In this document: positions 60,206 through 64,000 of the stretch, in pieces
Numbering within the stretch: the stretch's first letter is position 1
How the letters are laid out: every line of letters starts with the position of its first letter
DNA from: Propioniciclava sinopodophylli
GTDB taxonomy: Bacteria > Actinomycetota > Actinomycetes > Propionibacteriales > Propionibacteriaceae
Length of the DNA stretch: 64,000 bases
Assembly (NCBI RefSeq): GCF_004324755.1
Contig: NZ_SDMQ01000008.1
Span: 1-64,000 of the forward strand
Direction of reading: 5' to 3'
Notes under the pieces: model-generated
Databases searched by the model: none
What the model saw: the letters and a program-made list of their open reading frames with translations, nothing else
What the model was told of the DNA's origin: nothing
Position numbers and translations under genes: made by a program

Positions 60206-62988
60206 TGGCGGGGTTGATGTGGTCGCGGTTGCGGTTGGACTGGAAGCGGTCGCTGGCGACGCTGGTGGCGGTGATGTTCGCGGTGACGAGCTTCGTCGTC
60301 CTGACCGGCGCGACCGTGACCCAGCGGGTTGAGGTGCTACAGAGCGCCGATGCGGCGTATCGGTCGAGCTATGACGTTCTGGTCCGTCCGAGTGCGGCGT
60401 TGACCGATCGGGAGGAGGAGACGGGTCGGGTCCGACCGAACTTCCTGTCCGACACCTATGGCGGGATCACGATGGAGCAGGTCGCCCAAATCGAGGACGT
60501 TCCTGGTGTGGAGGTGGTGGCGCCGATCGCGATGGTCGGGATTATGTGGGCTCCGGTGCGTATCCCGATCGACCTGGGTGACGAGGTTGCAGCGTCGGGG
60601 ACGCAGGTGTTCCGGATCGCGACGACCGCGGTCTCGCGGGGTGGGTTCACCATGCCGAGCCAGTCGGCCTACCTGTACGTCACCGACCGTGCGTTGGCGC
60701 CCGGTGAGGTGGGTGAGATGACCTACCCGGTCGAACAGGTGGACGGGGCGGCGGCCTATCCGTGCCTGGCTCCCCAACCGCAGGGACGTGACCAGATGGT
60801 GGCCGACCCGTTCGAACCGGCCGCCCGCTACTGGGGCTACTGCATCTCCAGGCAGGACCCAAAAGCGATATTCGCCGGCGAGCTACGGGTCTCGATCCCG
60901 GTGTTGGTGGCCGCGATCGACCCGGACGCCGAAGCAGAACTGGTCGGCTTGGACCACACTGTCACCTCCGGCCGCTACCTCACCGCAGAGGATCAGCTGC
61001 AGTTCCGGGCCTCTGAGGACCTGGGGGCGCCGTTCCCGCGGGAGGACGCGCCGGTCGCCCCAGCCCTGCTGGCCGAGATGGCCGCCGAGGTCGACTACGG
61101 CTTGGAGATCGACGTCGAGGAGCTGGACGCCGACAGCGTGGTCCCGGCCCTGCTCGCCGCCAAGAACCGCGCCGACCAGGCCGACCTGATCGCAGCAGCC
61201 CCCGCCGCGCGCCAGGTGACCACCGAGTGGTTACCCATGGCTGACCTGCAGTCCCACCTCGTCGCATCGACCGCACCGAACCCCGAGCGCGGCCCCGATA
61301 ACTCCGACGAGATCTGGACCCTGACGATCATGCGCCCCTCCGGGGTGGACTTCACCAGCCACACCCAAGACACCGGCGGACTGGCAGCCGAGGCGTCCGA
61401 GCCCGACCTCAACGCCTACTTCGGACACGGGTGGAGCAGTGGGTACGACCCGATCCCCGGCAGTGTCGCCGACAGCGCCTACCGCCAGATCGACGTGCTG
61501 GAGTCGGAGAAGTCCACCCACTTCGGGGTCCTCGCCTTCGAAATGGTCGGCACCTACGACCCCACCCGCACCCAGGTGGGTTCACCCCTGAGCCAAGTCC
61601 CCTTGGAGACCTATCGGACCGGTCAGGTCACCGTCGCAGACGAAGCCACTGCCACTGCTCTCGGTCAGGAACGCTTCCTGAGCAACCTCAACCCGGCCGA
61701 TTATCTGATGACCGCCCCCAGCGTCCTCATCCCTTTGGACGCGCTCGGGATCATCGACGAGAAGTACCTACCCCGCCCCGGCGCGGGAGCGGTGGACGCC
61801 GGCGCGCCGATCAGCGCCGTCCGCGTCCGGGTCGCTGATGTGACCGGATGGGACGCCGCCAGCCGCGAACGCGTCCGGTTGGCCGCACAACTTATCCACG
61901 ACCAGACCGGCCTTGCCGTCGACGTCACCATCGGCTCCGCTCTCGCCCAGCAGTCGGTCACCCTCACCCAGACCGACGGCCGACCCGACCTGCACCTGGT
62001 CGAGCTGTGGACCCAGAAGGGCGTCACCACCTTGGTCGTGGAATCGGTCGACCGCAAGAGCGTGCTGTTGTTTGGCCTGATCCTGCTTGCCTCCGGCCTG
62101 ACCGTGGCCACCGTCGCCAACGTCGCCGTTGCGGCGCAACGCACCGACCTGGGCGTGCTCGCCAGCATTGGCCACACCCCCGCCCGCATCACCGGCCTGG
62201 TTCTGGCCCAACAAGCCACCCTCGGGTTCATCGCCGGACTCGCCGGCGCGCTGCTCGCCTGGCCGATTGCCACACTGATGCGCATCGACTACGCCCCCCT
62301 GCGAGCCGTCGCAGCCATCCCCGTCGCGATCGCCTTGATGCTGCTGGCCAGCATCCCCGCCGCTCTGTGGGCAGCCCGCCTCGCCCCGATCGACTTGCTC
62401 CGACCGCCCGTGCGCGCTGGACGCCGCAGCGCGCCGGTGAGCAACGAAGCCGCCCTCGGCTGGGCCCAACTCGCCCGCCGACCCCTGCGGCTCATCCGGG
62501 CCGCCCTTGGCGTGGCTATCGCCGTTACCGCGCTGGGTCTACTGCTGGCAATCGCCTGGTCCTTTCGCGGCGCCATTGTCGGCAACCTTCTCGGCGACGC
62601 CATCGCCCTCCAAGTGCGTACCGTCGACATCATCGCTGGAATCGTCCTCGCCCTCCTGGCGGCCATCGGGGTGGCCATGACCCTCAGCTTCGGCGCCCTC
62701 GAGGACGCCCCCGACTGGGCCGTCCTCACCGCCATCGGCTGGACACCCCAACGCATCAGCCGAGCCATCCTCACCCAAGGAGCAGCCATCGGCATCTTTG
62801 GGGCAACTCTCGGAGCCATCGCTGCCATCGCCTTTGCGGTGATCTTCACCGAAGCCACCCTGAACGATCTAGCCATCCCCATCGCCCTGGTGGCCCTTGG
62901 TGCTATCGCTCTCAGCACCGTTGCTTCAACCATCCCCGCCGCAACCATCCGACGGCTACCCCCAGCACGCGTCCTCGCCGGACGATAA
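60202..62988 (+). CDS. FtsX/MacB-type ABC permease
   Basis: 928 residues. One N-terminal helix (about 15-38) is followed by a large extracellular domain (about 40-610), then two blocks of membrane helices (about 618-735 and 770-925) each with an FtsX-like domain (LFGLILLASGLTVATVANVAVAAQRTDLGVLASIGHTPARI; ALLAAIGVAMTLSFGALEDAPDWAVLTAIGWTPQRI). The GASIGHTPARI/GAIGWTPQRI boxes contact the ATPase. The substrate is unknown and no two-component sensor or peptide gene lies nearby. It appears intact inside an otherwise decayed islet. Confidence 0.88.
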   Translation: MMAGLMWSRLRLDWKRSLATLVAVMFAVTSFVVLTGATVTQRVEVLQSADAAYRSSYDVLVRPSAALTDREEETGRVRPNFLSDTYGGITMEQVAQIEDVPGVEVVAPIAMVGIMWAPVRIPIDLGDEVAASGTQVFRIATTAVSRGGFTMPSQSAYLYVTDRALAPGEVGEMTYPVEQVDGAAAYPCLAPQPQGRDQMVADPFEPAARYWGYCISRQDPKAIFAGELRVSIPVLVAAIDPDAEAELVGLDHTVTSGRYLTAEDQLQFRASEDLGAPFPREDAPVAPALLAEMAAEVDYGLEIDVEELDADSVVPALLAAKNRADQADLIAAAPAARQVTTEWLPMADLQSHLVASTAPNPERGPDNSDEIWTLTIMRPSGVDFTSHTQDTGGLAAEASEPDLNAYFGHGWSSGYDPIPGSVADSAYRQIDVLESEKSTHFGVLAFEMVGTYDPTRTQVGSPLSQVPLETYRTGQVTVADEATATALGQERFLSNLNPADYLMTAPSVLIPLDALGIIDEKYLPRPGAGAVDAGAPISAVRVRVADVTGWDAASRERVRLAAQLIHDQTGLAVDVTIGSALAQQSVTLTQTDGRPDLHLVELWTQKGVTTLVVESVDRKSVLLFGLILLASGLTVATVANVAVAAQRTDLGVLASIGHTPARITGLVLAQQATLGFIAGLAGALLAWPIATLMRIDYAPLRAVAAIPVAIALMLLASIPAALWAARLAPIDLLRPPVRAGRRSAPVSNEAALGWAQLARRPLRLIRAALGVAIAVTALGLLLAIAWSFRGAIVGNLLGDAIALQVRTVDIIAGIVLALLAAIGVAMTLSFGALEDAPDWAVLTAIGWTPQRISRAILTQGAAIGIFGATLGAIAAIAFAVIFTEATLNDLAIPIALVALGAIALSTVASTIPAATIRRLPPARVLAGR

Positions 62989-62996
62989 GCGGCTCA

Positions 62997-63116
62997 TCAC
63001 AATCCACGGTGTAGTCGGGGTCTGAATCCGCCGGTTTCGAGTAGTGATCTGGCGATGTAGTGGGTGAGGTTACGGAAGCCGAGGGCGCTGCCGCGGCGGT
63101 GCTCGAGTGGGGTACG
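62997..63116 (-). pseudogene. C-terminal tail of an ISL3-family transposase
   Basis: The minus-strand frame reads RTPLEHRRGSALGFRN, then LTHYIARSLLETGGFRPRLH and a stop. I recognise this as the very end of an ISL3-type transposase. Only about 39 residues remain. It begins 9 nt after the FtsX-type gene stop, so the insertion sequence marks the islet edge. Confidence 0.65.
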
Positions 63117-63149
63117 GACGCCTGCGCTGCACCCATGCGACCGGTAACT

Positions 63150-63241
63150 CCGGCGGCCGCCGACCGGGAGAGAGACCGGCCGCGCGCGTAAGCATCCAAG
63201 GCGGCGACATCGTTCTCCGAGAGACTCACGCTCAACTTCAC
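63150..63241 (-). pseudogene. Truncated ribbon-helix-helix antitoxin
   Basis: The frame from GTG 63241 starts MKLSVSLSENDVAALDAYARGRSLSRSAA, the N-terminus of a MazE/ParD-like ribbon-helix-helix antitoxin. It then loses similarity and runs into the ISL3 tail. The toxin-binding half and any toxin gene are absent. Confidence 0.6.
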
Positions 63242-63283
63242 CTGTCCCCTATCACCGCTCTTCCTCCTCCAGTAGCAGACTGC

Positions 63284-64000
63284 TCAGCTGAGCCAGCCCA
63301 GCGGGTCGACGTGGCGTCCGTCGGCCTTGACCCCGAAGTGGAGGTGGCACCCTGTCGACCAACCCGTGCTGCCCATCGTGCCCACCAGTTGGCCGCGCGC
63401 GAGCCGGTCGCCGGCCCGGACGCGGTAGCCCTCGGCGTGCAGGTAGACCGTCTGCAGGTTGACCCCGTCCACGCTGCCGTGGGAGAGGACGAGCCGCCAC
63501 CCGCCCGAGCTGTCGTACCCCATGTGGCTCACCACCGCGTCAGCGGCCGCGTACAGGGGCGTCCCGCACGCCGCGGACAGGTCGATGCCGTTGTGCATCC
63601 GCCACTCGTTGAAGATCGGGTGCAGCCGCATGCCGAAGCGGGAGCCGAGGCGTCCGACCGTCGGTGGGGTCAGCCGGCCGTTGCCCGCCGGACCCAGCGG
63701 GCTCGAGGCCGCGAGCGCGGCCTCCCGCGCCGCCGCGCGCTCGCGCACCTGGGCCGCCGCCGCCTCGGGCAGCAGCCGATAGGTCGCCGTCACCAGGGAG
63801 AGTGGGTCGCGGTATGCCTCGCCGTGCCTGAGACCCCAGTGCAGGCAGGCTGCCGTCGGGCACGGCTGGTGCCCAGGCTCGAGGCGTCCGACCGCCTCGC
63901 CCGCCGCGACCCGCGCCCCGATCGGCACCACCGCCACGACCGGCTCCAGCGTGGTGCGCTCGGTGCCGTGGTCGACCACGACCACCGGCCGCCCCGCGAC
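63284..64000 (-). CDS. M23-family peptidase with two tandem M23-like domains (start beyond window)
   Basis: At least 238 residues; the frame stays open to the window edge, so the N-terminus is missing. The C-terminal domain is a full LytM/M23 endopeptidase: GSRFGMRLHPIF, zinc ligands in HNGID and HLHFG, and GTMGSTGWSTG. Before it, PVVAVVPIGARVAAGEAVGRLEPGHQP and CLHWGLRHGEAYRDPLSLV look like the end of a second, degenerate M23 domain, so the protein is a tandem fusion. It should be exported and cut peptidoglycan cross-bridges or act as a cofactor. Its position near xerC matches the core order xerC-M23-rpsB of many actinobacteria. Confidence 0.85.
   Translation of the reverse strand, partial: VAGRPVVVVDHGTERTTLEPVVAVVPIGARVAAGEAVGRLEPGHQPCPTAACLHWGLRHGEAYRDPLSLVTATYRLLPEAAAAQVRERAAAREAALAASSPLGPAGNGRLTPPTVGRLGSRFGMRLHPIFNEWRMHNGIDLSAACGTPLYAAADAVVSHMGYDSSGGWRLVLSHGSVDGVNLQTVYLHAEGYRVRAGDRLARGQLVGTMGSTGWSTGCHLHFGVKADGRHVDPLGWLS

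Overview
The window is high-GC DNA from an actinobacterium, most likely Propionibacteriales or a close relative (inference). The support is the conserved order tig-clpP1-clpP2-clpX / valS / folC-DUF4233-ndk, a maleylpyruvate-isomerase-like enzyme of a mycothiol-dependent family, a one-block galactofuran locus, frequent GTG starts, ATGA/GTGA stop-start overlaps, and many genes whose TANNNT -10 box lies only 6-9 nt before the start codon (leaderless transcription).

Positions 1-6461 look like the end of a decayed integrated element next to tRNA-Pro. They hold a DUF6636-like lipoprotein, an intact IS1380-type transposase, a GNAT protein, a frameshifted AAA/DUF4143 ATPase remnant, a MazEF-type toxin-antitoxin pair, a short excisionase-like protein, and a tyrosine integrase. 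The integrase has lost a catalytic Arg (now Cys) and has a 1-nt frameshift near its C-terminus.

Positions 6462-57462 are mainly core genome: tRNA-Pro and tRNA-Gly; trigger factor and the Clp protease; ValRS; folate/NDK genes; an Mrp-type Na+/H+ antiporter operon (mrpAB fused, then C-G); a radical SAM protein; PPK2; malate dehydrogenase; a three-domain phosphatase-PCD-VOC fusion; an ActP-type acetate symporter with a DUF485 partner; PurU; a patatin; a galactofuran synthesis/export block (glf, glfT2-like, wzm, wzt, two glycosyltransferases); a CNNM/CorC-type protein; a nucleoside uptake and salvage operon (BMP lipoprotein, ATPase, two permeases, cdd, add); phosphate transport; MetRS; an O-methyltransferase; a BASS transporter; a TrmH-type methyltransferase; peptide deformylase; and XerC.

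Positions 57463-63250 form a second accessory islet between xerC and a two-domain M23 peptidase that runs off the window. It carries a truncated conjugation coupling protein, a DUF4913 protein, small conjugation-associated ORFs (one frameshifted), a LolD/FtsX-type ABC exporter with different codon usage, an ISL3 transposase tail and a truncated ribbon-helix-helix antitoxin. Other notable structures are a 66-nt near-perfect palindrome, several strong hairpins, a 22-nt tandem repeat and a symmetric four-box operator-like site upstream of the integrase.
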